DNA of 64,000 nucleotides from Pseudorasbora parva (Eukaryota; Chordata; Actinopteri; Cypriniformes; Gobionidae), in contig NC_090174.1 in assembly GCF_024679245.1 (NCBI RefSeq), positions 45,118,188 to 45,182,187 of the forward strand. The letters are read 5' to 3'. A program made the position numbers and the translations under genes. This document shows positions 11,364 to 22,996 of the stretch, piece by piece. Within the stretch, counting starts at the first letter, position 1; the number at the start of each line of letters is the position of its first letter. Below the pieces are notes generated by a model. The model saw only the letters and a list, made by a program, of their open reading frames with translations. It was not told where the DNA came from and did no database searches.

Positions 11364-11563
11364 CAGAAGCTAGTGACTGTTTGGTCCGGGCATGCTTTAT
11401 AGCTTCCTGGTCGATGACGTCACCCGCCCGTGACGTATCGTCCCGCTATTGGACTGATTACACAAGTGCTTCATGACATGGCACGCAGAGGCGTCCCCTA
11501 GCGTTTCGACGCAGCGTCTCGTTCCCTCTCAGGGAACCATGGTTACATACGTAACCTGAGACG
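11364..11563. repeat. DIRS right inverted terminal repeat
   Basis: Inverse copy of the left terminal repeat (see 6553-6729), extended outward by ggttccct…aacctgagac, which is represented in the internal complementary region. Confidence 0.9.
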
Positions 11564-11567
11564 GTTT

Positions 11568-13057
11568 CCGTTCTGAATCTGACGACCGACGCGAACGAGC
11601 GGAGCTGAGCGGTGTGCGGAAGCTCAGCTGGCAGACGTGCTTCACTCATTAGAGCTGCTCAGCGGTAAAACAACATTGTAAATAAACCAAAACTCAGCAG
11701 GCTACTTGCCTCACAGACATGAGATATATCACGTGTAGGCTATGGAAAGCTTGAAATGTACACTTTTAAACGAAACAATTAAAAATGTAAATAAATATGC
11801 GAGCAAAGCGCCTGCACCGTTCACGCGAGCAGCTCATGATATTCACATGCTGTTCTGTTCATAATGCTGCGCTCCATCACTTCATGTGCTGTGAGTTTAA
11901 CCTGCATTTTAGATGAATCCTTACTAGGGTGACCACTCGTCCCGCTTTACGTGTACAATGGTATGCATGCATAGGCTACAGCATTTTCACCCCTTGAAAA
12001 TATTAATTATTCATATCCACCCCTCAATATGGACGCACGTCGCATATTGAGAAAATGTCCCACATTTCCATCAGTCTTAGTTTTTAATGATCATATTAAT
12101 AAATGCATCTGTTCAGAAAACTACTGGATAATTCGTTAAACTGGTTATATTGTTAATAATAAAATATAAATTAATATATAAGACTGTCAATGAACTAATT
12201 TCATGTTGATTTATATTTTATTTGTTCATTATTTATTTTGTTGGGTTAATGGGTTTTAGTTGGACTTGGTCAGAAGAACTCTTTCAAAAATAGTTCGTCT
12301 GCATGATGCCTGCTGCCTTTGGGCTCAGTGATGTTGAATTTACATGATATGTAAAATAAAGACATGTTACATTGTGATATAGTGGAGTTTTCTGGTAGGG
12401 ACTTAAGAACAAAATATTTTTATCAGCTGAAAGGCAAAATACAAATGTTTTTTATTAACTTAGACATTATATAACAGTTTCCGGTTATGTTTAAGTGTTG
12501 CTAGCATTTCTCACATTGTCCAACATTTGGTTTGTTTGATGGTAGTAAACCTAATCCTGACTCCTGAATATTTAATTTAAGTTGCATAGATTTTATACTT
12601 GCACTGATGTTAAATTTTTAGCCTTGTTGTAGTCAGTTTGAGATATAGGCTATATTAGATTATTGTGTTTATTGTATCAATTATTCAAATAATTCTGACA
12701 GTTTTTGCCTTTGAAATTACTGGGGGGAAAAGTGTCACAATTAACCTGAATTCACACTATACTCTTTGAAATCAATTACATTGCATTATATTGCACGAAA
12801 CCCCAAATAGTATAACATTATTTATTAATTATTCAGTTATTTGTCATTGTAAAAAAAATCAATGTAGCTAGCTACTTTTTGATCGTAACTTGTAGTATAG
12901 CTACTTTTTGATCGCAACTTGTAGTGTAGCTAGCTACTTTTTCAAAACGGTAGCTTGAATGTAAATGTAAATGTAAATGAATGTAACTTAACTACTTTAA
13001 CTTACAAGTAGCTTGTAGCTTGTAAAGCTACAGTTTCAGAGTAGGAACCCAACACTG
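11568..13057. other. Right half of the split hAT element, no coding recognised
   Basis: This resumes the hAT sequence interrupted by the DIRS copy. It is AT-rich and non-coding apart from its tagcta-rich subterminal region and a run of gtaaat repeats at 12958-12985. Confidence 0.6.
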
Positions 13058-13065
13058 GTTCCTAA

Positions 13066-13454
13066 GCAAAATTCAAAATGCATACAGTGACAAAAACGAA
13101 GGCAAAACAATAGTCAAAATAGTCAAATTTTGCTTAGACATTCACTTGTGTATTCTGGCTATGCCTATATTCAAGCCAAAAATCCGGATCTCGTACACGC
13201 TGCTTGTCACACTAACATAACATCTCAGGTTACGCCTACTACCTGCTAGCAATACCTGCTAACTGTCAAAGAGACTGAGACACAGGAACTCATATCCAGA
13301 AAGGCCTGGTAAGGCCTACTATCTGGTGTTGCATCTACAGAGAATCCCCACTCTGTTTCTTGCCTTCAGGGAGGCCTTGTGAGGCCTACTACAATAGCAA
13401 GTTATCACTGGCTGCTAATTAAAGACACTGCTACATCATCATCAGGGCGCCTGT
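13066..13454. other. Unassigned intronic DNA
   Basis: Three imperfect copies of an aaggcctgg/aggcctacta motif (13295-13400) suggest an old repeat. Nothing else recognised. Confidence 0.3.
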
Positions 13455-13690
13455 GAGGGCAGTTCTAAACCAGGTTGAATTTATCTGGATTTGTCTATTC
13501 TAAACCTACTCTGAAACTCAGAGTTTGATGTTGGTTTTTTGGGGACAAAACTCAAAATGTGCATACACCACCTCCTTAGCTGGCATAGGATTTGAGCGTG
13601 CCGTACGCCAACGTCCATATTGATAAATATCAAAGTCACTGTGGGTTTGGGTGTACGCAAGGTGTACGCACTTTTGACAAATGAGGGCCA
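13455..13690. mobile_element. MITE remnants joined to a DIRS fragment
   Basis: Bases 13470-13530 (ccaggttgaatttatctgga… and ctctgaaactcagagttt) are an inverted partial copy of the MITE at 14499-15026. Bases 13530-13690 carry a second motif (tgtacgcacttttgacaaat then gagggcc) typical of a DNA-transposon end. Boundaries are unclear. Confidence 0.45.
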
Positions 13691-15410
13691 GCGAGCGCAA
13701 GTTGAGATGTGTCCATTCCAGGATGTGTTTCACCAGCCTGAATAGGAACTTGATGAGTCTGCCCTGGCGATTCATATATGACACTAACGTCATGTTTTTT
13801 GAACAGACGTGGACGTGTCTCAGGTCTGGCAGGAATATCTACAGGGCATAAAGAACTGCCAACATTGAGGCAGTTGATGTGTAGCGGTTTTCTTTTGGCC
13901 GTCCCTTCCACAGAGTTCCCCAACCTGTGTTGGAAGCATCTGTCAAGATTTCCTTCCACCAGGAAACCGCTCCCAAGGCCACATCAGTTGATATAACCTT
14001 AATATGAAGGTATCTGTGACACCAGGTGTGAGCTGGAACCAGAGTTTTTAGCCAGTACTGAAGGGGGCGCATGTGCATTAGACCCAGCTGAAGTACTGGT
14101 GAGGCAAAAGCCTTAAAGCCCAGCACCCTCTGAAATGTTCTGAGCGGGTCAGAGGCTCCAGTTCTAAAGGATGCCATAAGCTGGTGTATTCTCAGAGCAT
14201 GCTCTGGTTCGACTGTGACCCGCATTTGGGTATAGTCGAAACTACTCCCAGGAACAAGATTTGTTGGCTGGGGGACAATAAGCTCATGGCAAAATTGGCC
14301 CTGAGTCCCAGGCACTCCAGGTGGCTGGGGAGCAAGGATCTATATGCTTGTAGCTCAGTCTCTGACTGGGCAAAAAATTTGCCAGTCGTCGAGATAATTC
14401 AGAATGCGGATTCCCATCTGCCTCAGAGGTGATAGGGCAACATCTATGCATCCATCTGGATGTGAAAGTACATGTCTTTCAGGTCCAGAGAGAAGACTCC
14501 TGAGGCCTGTTGCATGAAGCTAGCTGAAAAAACTCTGAGTTTCAGAGTAGGTTTAGTGATGACAAATCCAGATAAATCCAACCTGGTTTAGATCAAGTTC
14601 AACCTTTTCTCATAGCTCGGGATAAACTTTATCTGTCAACTCAGGTTTAATCCAGAGTTAGCGATCAACTCTGAAGCGCATGCACCTTTATAAAATACAA
14701 TATAAATAATTAGCACCAAAAGATGCACAATTTTATTTCAAAAGTTCTCATCATAAACTGCTTTAATTTGGAACGAGACATACAGGGCTTGTGGCTTTAT
14801 TGCATCTATACTTGCTGCTGATTGACCCAGTTTGGGTTTGCGATCTCAAACCCAGAATAAACCCTGCTTCAGAGCAGGTTAGCTGTCTAGTTTCAGTTAC
14901 CATGGTGATAAACACTGATAAAAACGAATCCACCTTCTTGAGCCCCAAAAAAACAGAGTTTGCTCAAACTAATCTTGAACTTACCTGGGTAACAACTGAA
15001 ACCATTTTTTTGCAACAGGCCTCAGGGCATATTTGCGAGATGATCTGTTTCAACGTTCCATTTCCATCTAGGATGAATCTTATGCTGTCATCCATTTGGA
15101 AAGATAGAAAGTATTAAGTAGTGGCTGAAAAGGCCTGACTTGCTATGTGCTAGCGGGAGTCATAGCTCCCTTTGCCAGTAAATTCATCACCTCGATGTGG
15201 AGGACGAGAGCCTGAGCTGTCCTTACTGAAGTGGAAACCATGCCACTGAAGCGCTGGGGTCTTCGAGCGAATTTAAGTGAGTTGCCTCATTTTATTATTC
15301 CCAAAAACATTCTGACATTCTGGGGATGGCTTCCTTGGCCTTGGTCCATGTGGCAAGAGGTTGGATCGGTTAGAGTGACTGGCCAGTGTGTAGGCATTTT
15401 GCAACAAACA
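13640..15410 (-). pseudogene. DIRS fragment (RT and RNase H), reverse strand, split by a MITE
   Basis: Read on the minus strand from about 15400: an RT N-terminal segment (ALVLHIEVMNLLAKGAMTP), then, on the far side of the MITE, SLDLKDMYFHIQMD (RT motif A) and ILNYLDDW (motif C with the DD pair). RNase H connection FQRVLGFKAFASPVLQLGL and HMRPLQYWLK, TDASNTGWGTLWKGRP and VSYMNRQGRL follow. The fragment lacks gag, recombinase and terminal repeats. Several stops are present. It is a different subfamily from the copy at 6553. Confidence 0.82.
14499..15026. mobile_element. Palindromic MITE inserted in the DIRS RT
   Basis: A perfect 16-bp inverted repeat (cctgaggcctgttgca … tgcaacaggcctcagg) bounds 528 bp. 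The interior is also partly self-complementary, with ctgagtttcagagtaggttt and cagagtttgctcaaact arms. Removing it restores the RT motif A segment of the host DIRS fragment. PIF/Harbinger-type ancestry is likely, but the 3-bp duplication could not be confirmed. Confidence 0.75.
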
Positions 15411-15479
15411 CCAGTGAACGTTAGAGAGAAACATAATCTGTAAGTCCTAACCTAAAAGTTATCGGGGAGGATGTCAGTA

Positions 15480-16209
15480 CTGTATTCAGCTGAGCACTGT
15501 CAGTGTTGTACTTGCATGCAGCACTGGGAATCCCCTGCTGCAGAGTGAGACACGAGGAGTACAGACTGGCATGAGCTCGCTTAGTCCCAGTCACTCAGCC
15601 CTGTGACCCCTTTTTCTCTCATCTCACCTTGAAAGAAAGGGAACGGTGGAGAATGAGGGAAGAATCAGTTTTCTGGAGAAAGTGGTCTTTGAACACAGCC
15701 GGCACAGCCGACAAATGACGTGCTCAGAGGATTGGCATTTTGAAACAAAGCGAGATATAAGCTCTGTAAACTCACCTGACAGAAGCAGGGTAATCCACAA
15801 CTGTAGTCAAAAACAGGCAAAAAGTCATACACAGGCAAGCAGTCCAAAAAGGCAGCACAGACAGGCAAAAGAGTAATTCACAGAACAGGCAAATACTCCA
15901 AGACCAAGAGACAAGAGACAAGAGACAAGAGACAAGAGACAAGAGACAAGAGACAAGAGACAAGAGACTAATGCTCAGAAATGCTGTGTTACACAAAACA
16001 AGACTTCACAATGAATGACTGAGATTACCAGGCTTATATAGGGTGAGGTAAACAGGGTAAATGAGACACAGGTGGATGTAATGATGGCTGATGAGTCCTG
16101 GGAAAGGATTATGGGAAATGTAGTCTTAGGGTGCATCTCAATCAGCTCAGTGCAGAGTGGAGTGCCCTCTGGTGGTAATCAAGGGCACTCTCACTGGTAA
16201 ATCGTGACA
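15480..16209 (-). mobile_element. Probable solo LTR, reverse strand
   Basis: On the minus strand a sequence starting TGTCACGATTT at 16209 runs through a promoter with TATA box (ctatataagc at about 16034-16043). It then passes a 7-bp minisatellite and a transcribed-looking region rich in gcctgt words. This resembles LTRs of fish Gypsy elements. No internal region is present and the downstream end is not fixed; the repeat may stop near 15780. Confidence 0.45.
15903..15969. repeat. 7-bp minisatellite (caagaga)n
   Basis: About nine tandem copies of caagaga inside the probable LTR. Confidence 0.95.
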
Positions 16210-16960
16210 CACAGGCAATGTTTAAACTGTAACACCTGTGCATATTGTGCCAGCTGCCTTTCGCAGTTATAGAATGCCTAGTCGAGGAACCTTTAATAGT
16301 GAACGATCGAGTGAAAAGGTATATATTGATGACTGGTCAGAAAAAAGATTTAACAATATAATGGCAACAGTGCTAGGTTCCAGTTTGTTTTTATCATGCC
16401 CTTCAATCGCAAACTTCCCTCAGTCTCGTTCACTCAGATGTGCGTCATTGCTTACGTTGCATGAGTGCCCACTACTGGCGGAAACTTTGCAATGGACTGA
16501 ACTGGAACGCCCTAAGCCCTTGATCACTTGGAATCCACTATGGAGTTGATTTATTATTTATTTTTTTCCTTTACGAAATTGTTTATTGCAGAATTCTATA
16601 TGTATATGGATGTGTTTGGGTTGTTTTAAATGTTTTTAAAAATATAACAGAGTTGTTTGTGGTGGGGTAAATTAAACGCAATATGTGGTGACGTCACAAT
16701 CGTGTTGCATTGTGGTATATGAAGCTGCAAAATCGAGGGAGCAAGGATCTGTCTATATAAACTTCCCTTGTCCACTTCACGAAGTGGAACGCACTTCAAA
16801 ATGGCGGCGGGGATTCCCCCTAGGGGAAGTGCTTAGGGAAGCTTGCAAGTGCGTGTCTTAAAGTGGAGTGGAACGCAGCACAGATCACCAGGCAGCACAT
16901 AAAACTGTGACTGGTCACTAGGATGGCACATTTACTGACAACTGATCGTCAGGTAGGTGT
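16210..16960. other. Unassigned, probable decayed DNA transposon
   Basis: 16740-16870 contains gtggaacgcacttc, gggaagtgcttagggaagct and tgcaagtgcgtgtcttaaag, related in sense to 16130-16150 and resembling a MITE end. No gene recognised. Confidence 0.3.
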
Positions 16961-16962
16961 AT

Positions 16963-17127
16963 ATCAGGGGTCCCCAATCTTGGTCCTGGAGGGCCACTGT
17001 CCTGCAGAGTTTAGCTCCAACCCCAATCAAACACACCTGAAACAGATAATCAATGTCTTTACAGTTATATGCCTTTATATATAATAGTGACAGATAATTA
17101 TATGCCTTTATATATAATAGTGACAGG
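16963..17127. repeat. Common fish interspersed repeat end plus 37-bp duplication
   Basis: 16963-17040 reads caggggtccccaatcttggt, cctggagggcc and tttagctccaaccc…acacacctga, a motif set familiar from a widespread fish DNA-transposon end. It is followed by two near-identical copies of a segment (…atgcctttatatataatag tgacag) about 37 bp apart at 17055-17127. Confidence 0.6.
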
Positions 17128-17129
17128 TC

Positions 17130-17897
17130 CAGTGGCAGTCTCATATAAAGGTGTCCTACATAATCCAGCTCAGGATTTGCCATCTGACAGTTATCTGTAG
17201 CATCAGAAGCTATTAGTTGCATTGGAGTGACATTAACCCTTTTCAACTGACTGGCTAGATAAGGAGCTGCTGTGAAACCAAAACTAGTGGACCAATGATG
17301 ACTTAAGCCCACAGAGTTGAATGATTTACATGAAACTCTAACCGCAACGTTTGAAAAAACTGTTGCCTTGGTCTTGGAGGGCCTTTAGGTTGCTACCTTT
17401 GAGCCTATCGAGGATGTTCCAGAAAAGTTTCTGACCTTGGAAGATTTAGGGTGTTTTTTCCTGGTCATCACGTTTCTTAAGAGAATAGGAAACTTGTAAG
17501 CTTTACTCAGTACACCGATGACGTAGTGATTTTTAGATCACGAGTCACTAAAGGTATGGTTATGAGTGTATCAGATGACCCCTCCCCCCTTTTATCTTAA
17601 CAATATAAGAACACTCGCAAAAGAGCTGTTCAGTAATTCAGAATTAATGTAAATTAGAGGGAGTTGAATGAAATGAAAAAAAATAATGAAATGTATTAAC
17701 AATAGATATGCAAGAGTAAATACTTCAACAATTAATAATGCTAGTAAAGCAGTAAAGGATAGTAATCTAATAACCAAAAAGTAATGAATGAAACAATAAA
17801 ACCAATAAATGATGTGAACACAGAATGGATAAATGCAATGCTGTTGAACAGAATGTAGCAATGGAAGAGAATTGTATGGGAATGCTTCTTATGTGAA
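17130..17897. other. Unassigned AT-rich DNA
   Basis: No gene or repeat recognised by eye. Confidence 0.3.
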
Positions 17898-17905
17898 CCA
17901 CCTAA

Positions 17906-19081
17906 TAGAGGCTGACATTTTTCCGGGAATCCCACGGGTCACGGGATTCCCGTGGGATTCCTGCAGGATGGGAGTCATCTTTGCTATTAATCACGGGATT
18001 TGGACGGTACAGGATAAATGGTTAAAGGGAGCAGACGGGAGCGGGAATCAACCAATAGCAAAGACGGAAAAAAAAAAGTAAATGCAACATTTTGTAGTTT
18101 CCTTTTAATACACCTACTAGGGCTGTCATTTTTGGAAAAAAACTAATTTGAACGGATATCAAATATCAAGCAATGTATTTGAATATAAAGCTTTCAGTTT
18201 GTCTACCGCATCAGATGTCGACCCGGTCCTCTCCAGCAGCTGGAATTTGTTTACAGATGCCATAGCAACTCTCAACGGCCACCAGGACTTATCTTACTGT
18301 CTATGGGACTTATACGGTTTTATAAAAGATATGTATTTGTTGTAAAGTGTACAATCATCTCAGAAAAAAATAAATTCTAATGTCAGGCGCAGTTGAAGGT
18401 AGGTTTAGGACAGTGTCATTATGCCAACATTATCTTCATAACTTCTTACGAAATAAAAAGTTTATCCTTCAGAAAAATGTATTTTCCTCTCTTTCCAACA
18501 TTATAGCTTGGTGCATGTGAGCGCTGTGTGCGCTCTTCAGTGGTGAAGGCGCGCGCTGTGTACGTCATATAAGGACGCACACTCAAAAGTTTTTGTCAAG
18601 GTTTCCCGCCAGAATTCAAAGAGCAGTGCTCTAAGAACTATAACTAAAACTGTAAATGTAAACTATAAATGTATTGTTTACTCAACAATAAATTAGTAAA
18701 ATGCAGCTTTATGTGCTGTTTGGATTTATTAAACTATTGTAGACATGGTGTGAACTATGTACTGTTTTTTTATTTACTGTCTTTCATTTTCTGGAGAAAA
18801 TCTAGAAACGGGCTCAGCAGCTGGTCTAAAACAGGATGGAGAGCAGATTAAATCAAATGCTATTTATTAAACACTAATTGAAGAAAAAAATATATGGGAG
18901 CGGTACAGGAGCGGGAGTCAATTTAAACAGGAGCGGGATGGGAGTGGGAGTCAGTTTACCAGGAGCGGGATGGGATGGGATTATTTTTTCAACTTTGGTC
19001 TGGGAGTGGGACGGGACAAGATGTATTTCTATGGGAGTGGGACGGGACAGGAGTGAAAATCCACTCCCGTGTCATCCTCTA
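17906..19081. mobile_element. hAT element with 8-bp target duplication
   Basis: Inverted ends TAGAGGCTGACA / TGTCATCCTCTA are flanked by the exact 8-bp direct duplication ccacctaa (17898-17905 and 19082-19089). The subterminal DNA is filled with gggattcc/cgggagtggga words on both sides (17935-18060, 18895-19070), probable transposase-binding repeats. No transposase is encoded in the 1176 bp. Confidence 0.9.
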
Positions 19082-19089
19082 CCACCTAA

Positions 19090-20340
19090 TGGTTCTGGCA
19101 AATGGTGATAAATAAATGCTTATTTATCATTAAACGAATAATAAACCTATTATTGGTAACAACCTGACCTCAAGTAACCCTCAAAGGTCTTTAGAAAGAG
19201 TTTTGGTAAGAGTTTTGGTTCCACACAGCCGGGTGATCAGTCCTGGTAGTAGATGCGTCTTCCACTGGTTATGCGGGTAGCGTGCAGTGGGAAGGGGGCA
19301 GAATTGCGAGTAGCCGTTTCCAAGCTGGGGGGAAGGATGCTGAACCTCTGCTTGCGCCAAGAGGGTCCTTAAACGTGGACCAGGCAGCTGGGTCAGACGA
19401 ATCTTCACAGGGTCCTTTGCAGGCTGGCTGCGTCACTCAGGAGCCGTGTGGGACCGGCAATGTCTGCCAATGGAGAGGTCCTTGGGGGACTGGATATGCT
19501 GCTGGCGGAGTCGTAAAGGTCAGATAAGATCTCTCAAGGAGAGCCGAACGTTTGCCGAAAGCAATATAACGGTTTTGCTCGCAAAAGCTTAACCTCCAAA
19601 GTCTCTTTCCTTGTCAGGTCAGAAGCTCTGAACGTGGTGTGTCTGTTAGTGTCTCCTTCCCCGTTGGGTTAGAAACGCAGAACGAGAGTGTGTCTACCTG
19701 GGGGACATGTTTATCCCTTTCCGATGAGGAGATTGAAATCCGGCGCCTTTCCAGTCCTGGAGTGTAATTGGCCACTGGGTTCTGAAGTAGCCACGGTGTT
19801 GCCCATCCTAGTGTGGAACTCATTTGCATAGCATAAAGTGGCATGTTAAAACAGTGTTTTAAATGTTTTACCCATGCATTATTTCTTTACCAAACCTCTT
19901 TTAAAATATAAAAGGCATCGTATGGAACAGATAGAGACCAAACATGATAAGAAACGGTTAAGTCATCGCCCACACATTTGTTTATCTGTTAATGGACCTG
20001 TCCCTTGGACTGTTGTTTTTACAGTCAATAACCATTAACATAAACTGTACTTTGTGTGAAGATGAGGTGGATGAGTTGCATTTCATATACATTTAAGACC
20101 TCCAAACATGTGTATAAATGAATTTAAATAGCCCTCTGTGGCCTCTCTTTTGCTGCTGCCTCCCGGAGGTCCTGAAGGAATTTTTATGGCAGCACTTGCC
20201 TAAACCTTAGGAATGAGTTTGGTGGTTAAAATCAACTTGTAGACCAATGAGAAGTCCTCTCCTTGGTGGTGTTGTGTGCAGAAGGTCACCCCTTCTGCCA
20301 TGTAAGAGGTGTCTGGCAGTTGTCTTGGCATCTTATCTGA
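19090..20340. other. Unassigned; GC-richer segment 19190-19840 of possible LTR/leader type
   Basis: 19190-19840 is GC-rich with duplicated words (ctttccttgtcaggtcagaa / ccttccccgttgggttagaa). It ends in an octamer-like atttgcat, reminiscent of an LTR or leader, but no coding region accompanies it. The rest is featureless. Confidence 0.25.
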
Positions 20341-20426
20341 TCTTGGCATCTTATCTGATCTTATTTATGTTTTTTTGTAAGTCGCTTTGGATACATTTTT
20401 TTGGATTAAATGTAAATGTAAATGTT
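20330..20426 (+). repeat. LINE/SINE 3' tail
   Basis: gtaagtcgctttggata followed by attaaatgtaaatgtaaatg is the familiar 3' end of fish L2-type LINEs and their SINE partners, with tandem tail copies. A duplicated ttggcatcttatctgatc precedes it. Confidence 0.65.
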
Positions 20427-20584
20427 GCTGAACATTTGTTTATGTTAATTCATCAAGGGTCCAATCACAGTGTGGCACATCTCCTTCCACACCGGTAGTT
20501 AGGGAGGGGCCTTGCCATAAACTGGTCTCTGGACTGCCCTAACTGATGTTCACTACAGCCCTGTCGGTTTGCTATTCATGTTTT

Positions 20585-20795
20585 GAATTTGCACCTGGCA
20601 TAGTGAGGGTGTTCCTTCCTTCCCTTCCCCCTAGGTTATGTTCGGTTATGTACTAGTGTGGCAAGGTCTATCATGTTGCAGCCCCCCCCCCCCCCCCCTA
20701 GTATGTCAGACCAGGAGAAATTTAATCTGCTTTTCCCATTCTGAACACTAGATTCTTATGTCCACAGAGCTGTCCTGTGGCGTAATAATGATAGA
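20585..20795 (+). pseudogene. DIRS tyrosine-recombinase fragment
   Basis: Base-level similarity to 10665-10870: ttgaatttgcacctggcat, then after a poly-C tract gaccaggagaaatttaatct and gtccacagagctgtcctgtg. Only about 200 bp of the recombinase survive, interrupted by a 17-18-nt C run at about 20682-20698. Confidence 0.7.
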
Positions 20796-20799
20796 CTAA

Positions 20800-22228
20800 C
20801 AACAAACAACTAACAAAACACACACCTAACCAATTTAACTCTGGTAACCTAAGGAGTCACAACTTTTAATTGAATTACTTCTAAAATAGAACAGTATTAA
20901 ACACATTAAATAGAATAAGATCAAATAAATAGGAAATAAAAACCTCACAGATATGCTATAGAGGAAGAAAATGTGACCAGTGGTTGAAGTGGAAAAAATA
21001 AAGTGCCAGTAATTAATTTTAATAAAAGTTGTCAATGGTCATTATTGCTTGCTAAGATAAAAAGACACAACAGAAGTTATGATATTACAGCACACAAGTA
21101 TTCACTGATTGTGTCTCCTATTTCTTAGCATAACAAAAGTGCACCAGGAAAATTCTCAGTTGCAATCACCTCAAGGGTAAGTACAACACTTCCTTCAACA
21201 GTTCTTTTGTTTGTTGAGTTGTTGTAACCAGAATTTGGAAGCTCAGAAAATACAATCCACTCAACTCAAGACATTTCTGTATTTGATGTAATGGCAGTCG
21301 CTGAACTTTATTTATGTCAAGGTAAAGACATCCTTATGTTGTGGCCATGCAATGTAAAGTTGTGGCCTCCCGATCCTATGTTGAGGGAACAACATGTTTT
21401 TTTTTTCATGGCCACACCTTCTTCTGTTGAGGGAATGACATCTTTTTTTCATGGCCATGATTTTAATGCACAAACAAAGCTGCGTGACCATAGCAACCTG
21501 AGATCATCATAAATTGATATCATTAATATGTTTATATTTTATTTTGAATTAATTACAAAAAGTGCAGAGTTAAGAAATTAGTTAAAACTTTATAATAACT
21601 GCACACTATGAAGTATTAGTTAAGCATTTAAGTAAATAGTTAATTTATTAAGCATTAAAAGACTTTAATTGGCAGTTTATAAATACAGCTATAAATGCTT
21701 TATTCTTGATTTTTAAAACCACATCTGTAATGTTTGCACTGCCTATGTGACAGGCGTGGCTCACACACGGCTTGAGCCGCGCGGAAAACACATGCATGCT
21801 AGAAATAGAAGAGATGCGTATTATTAACGCGACACGCGAGCGTGTTGGAAGTTCAAGGCAAAATAGAATAGGAATTTTTTTTATGTCATTTAGACACAAA
21901 TACATATTAATAAATTACATTTTTATGTTTGAAAGTCTCTAGGTTAACATAAATGCAAATATAGGCCTAATTGTAATAATAAATAAAAAAACATAATGAT
22001 CAATTTTTAAATATTACACCTGTCAAAACAGAACGAAATATTCTGTAGCCTATTTTACCGTCAATACCATAGATATGTATGGTCAATAGGCCACTGCTGA
22101 CATTGTCTTTGCTGTATCAGTAGGCAATATATTTATATTTAACATAAAGTATAGGGCTTCCCTGTACATCAATAGCAGCAGCAGTGCTGCATCAGACATG
22201 CTTCTGGCAATGACAGATATACCTTTTT
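20800..22228. other. Intronic DNA around the 48-nt exon
   Basis: Apart from the exon at 21129 this contains no coding signal. 21390-21500 has two imperfect copies of an ttttttttcatggccac segment. 21740-21850 is a GC-rich island without recognised content. Confidence 0.3.
21129..21176 (+). CDS. Candidate GT6 stem exon (48 nt)
   Basis: The 48-nt segment has a strong acceptor (ctcctatttcttag) and a consensus donor (gtaagt). It is open in phase 2 and joins in frame to the clearly identified 138-nt exon at 38784, through a shared glycine codon. In phase 1 it would hit a stop at once, which supports phase 2 for the whole stem. The encoded segment is hydrophilic (…VHQENSQLQSPQ), as expected for a Golgi-transferase stem. 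It sits between a DIRS fragment and a long-TIR transposon. Confidence 0.65.
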
Positions 22229-22556
22229 GGTAACACTACTTGAAGGGGTGTGCATAAGACTGACGTGACACCTTCATAATCATGACATGACATGTGTCAT
22301 GAATATGAAGGAGTTTTTATGCATGTTTATGACAACTGTCATTAAGTGTCATTCGCTTAATTATGTCATTTTTAATGCAATGATGACATTTCGGAGTTGT
22401 CTTTGTTATGACAACTTGACATAAACCAATACATCATAACCTGTCAGTGTCTTTGTCATGACAACTTGACATTACCAAGACAACATAACCTGTCATAAAC
22501 ATGACACAACAGATTATAAAATTTAAGAAACTTACTTAGCTTATAGGGTTAACCTT

Positions 22557-22984
22557 TGTAACGGATTCACAGAGGCAGGATTCAATTGCAAGTAACTCAG
22601 TTTATTGACAGAAGTGTCACAGAAGTCAAAACTCAGAACACAGAACAAGTCCGGATAAGACGGTGCAGTGAGAGAGACTTTGTTGGCGACACGGGCAGGC
22701 TGTGAGCAGCAGTGACTCGGAGAGCGGTTGAGGTAATCCGGGAAGGGATCCAGCGTTTCACGGAAGGGGGAAACGACAACCAACACGGAGACACAAGGGG
22801 AACATCCAACAACGCTCTGACAAAGACAAGAGAGAAACAGAGAGACTAAATAGGGTGAAGGTGATGAGTTGCAGCTGGTGCAGGTGATCAGCCACAGGTG
22901 CGTGATGAGCCAATCCCAGGCTCCGCCCTCACCTACATTCAACACGCACCCAAGAGTGAGACAGGGAATCCATGAACCGTGACA
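22557..22984 (-). repeat. Gypsy 3' LTR
   Basis: 428 bp, beginning TGTCACGG and ending CCGTTACA on the minus strand. It appears identical to 27263-27690. The polypurine tract GGGGGAGGGG (complement of 22988-22997) abuts it and overlaps the pol stop codon. Confidence 0.97.
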
Positions 22985-22996
22985 GTACCCCTCCCC

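Larger units (their letters stand above)
6553..11563 (+). mobile_element. DIRS-type tyrosine-recombinase retrotransposon, near full length but decayed
   Basis: The element has the full DIRS layout: a left inverted terminal repeat (6553-6729), gag-like, RT, RNase H and tyrosine-recombinase regions in order, an internal complementary region (11213-11317) and an inverted right terminal repeat (11364-11563). DIRS elements replicate through a circular intermediate and integrate with a tyrosine recombinase instead of a DDE integrase, so they leave no target duplication; none is seen. All reading frames carry frameshifts or stops, so the copy is dead. It lies inside a hAT element. Confidence 0.92.
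6375..13057. mobile_element. hAT element with 8-bp target duplication, split by a DIRS retrotransposon
   Basis: The outer ends are CAGTGT… and …AACACTG, flanked by the direct 8-bp duplication gttcctaa at 6367-6374 and 13058-13065. Both subterminal regions are packed with tagcta / gtagct words (6390-6530 and 12865-13030), a known hAT feature. Without the DIRS insertion the element would be about 1.7 kb. No transposase was recognised in 11570-12860, so it is probably non-autonomous. Confidence 0.85.

Noticed and set aside
15772..15996. 74-codon minus-strand frame with SLLSLVSCL repeats
   Set aside because: Translation of the 7-bp minisatellite in the probable LTR.
20682..20698. Poly-C tract as a regulatory element
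   Set aside because: It interrupts DIRS recombinase homology and is best explained as a homopolymer expansion in dead DNA.
22541..22945. Minus-strand frame of 134 codons, repeated at 27517-27651
   Set aside because: It is the LTR sequence itself, present in both LTRs; no protein match.
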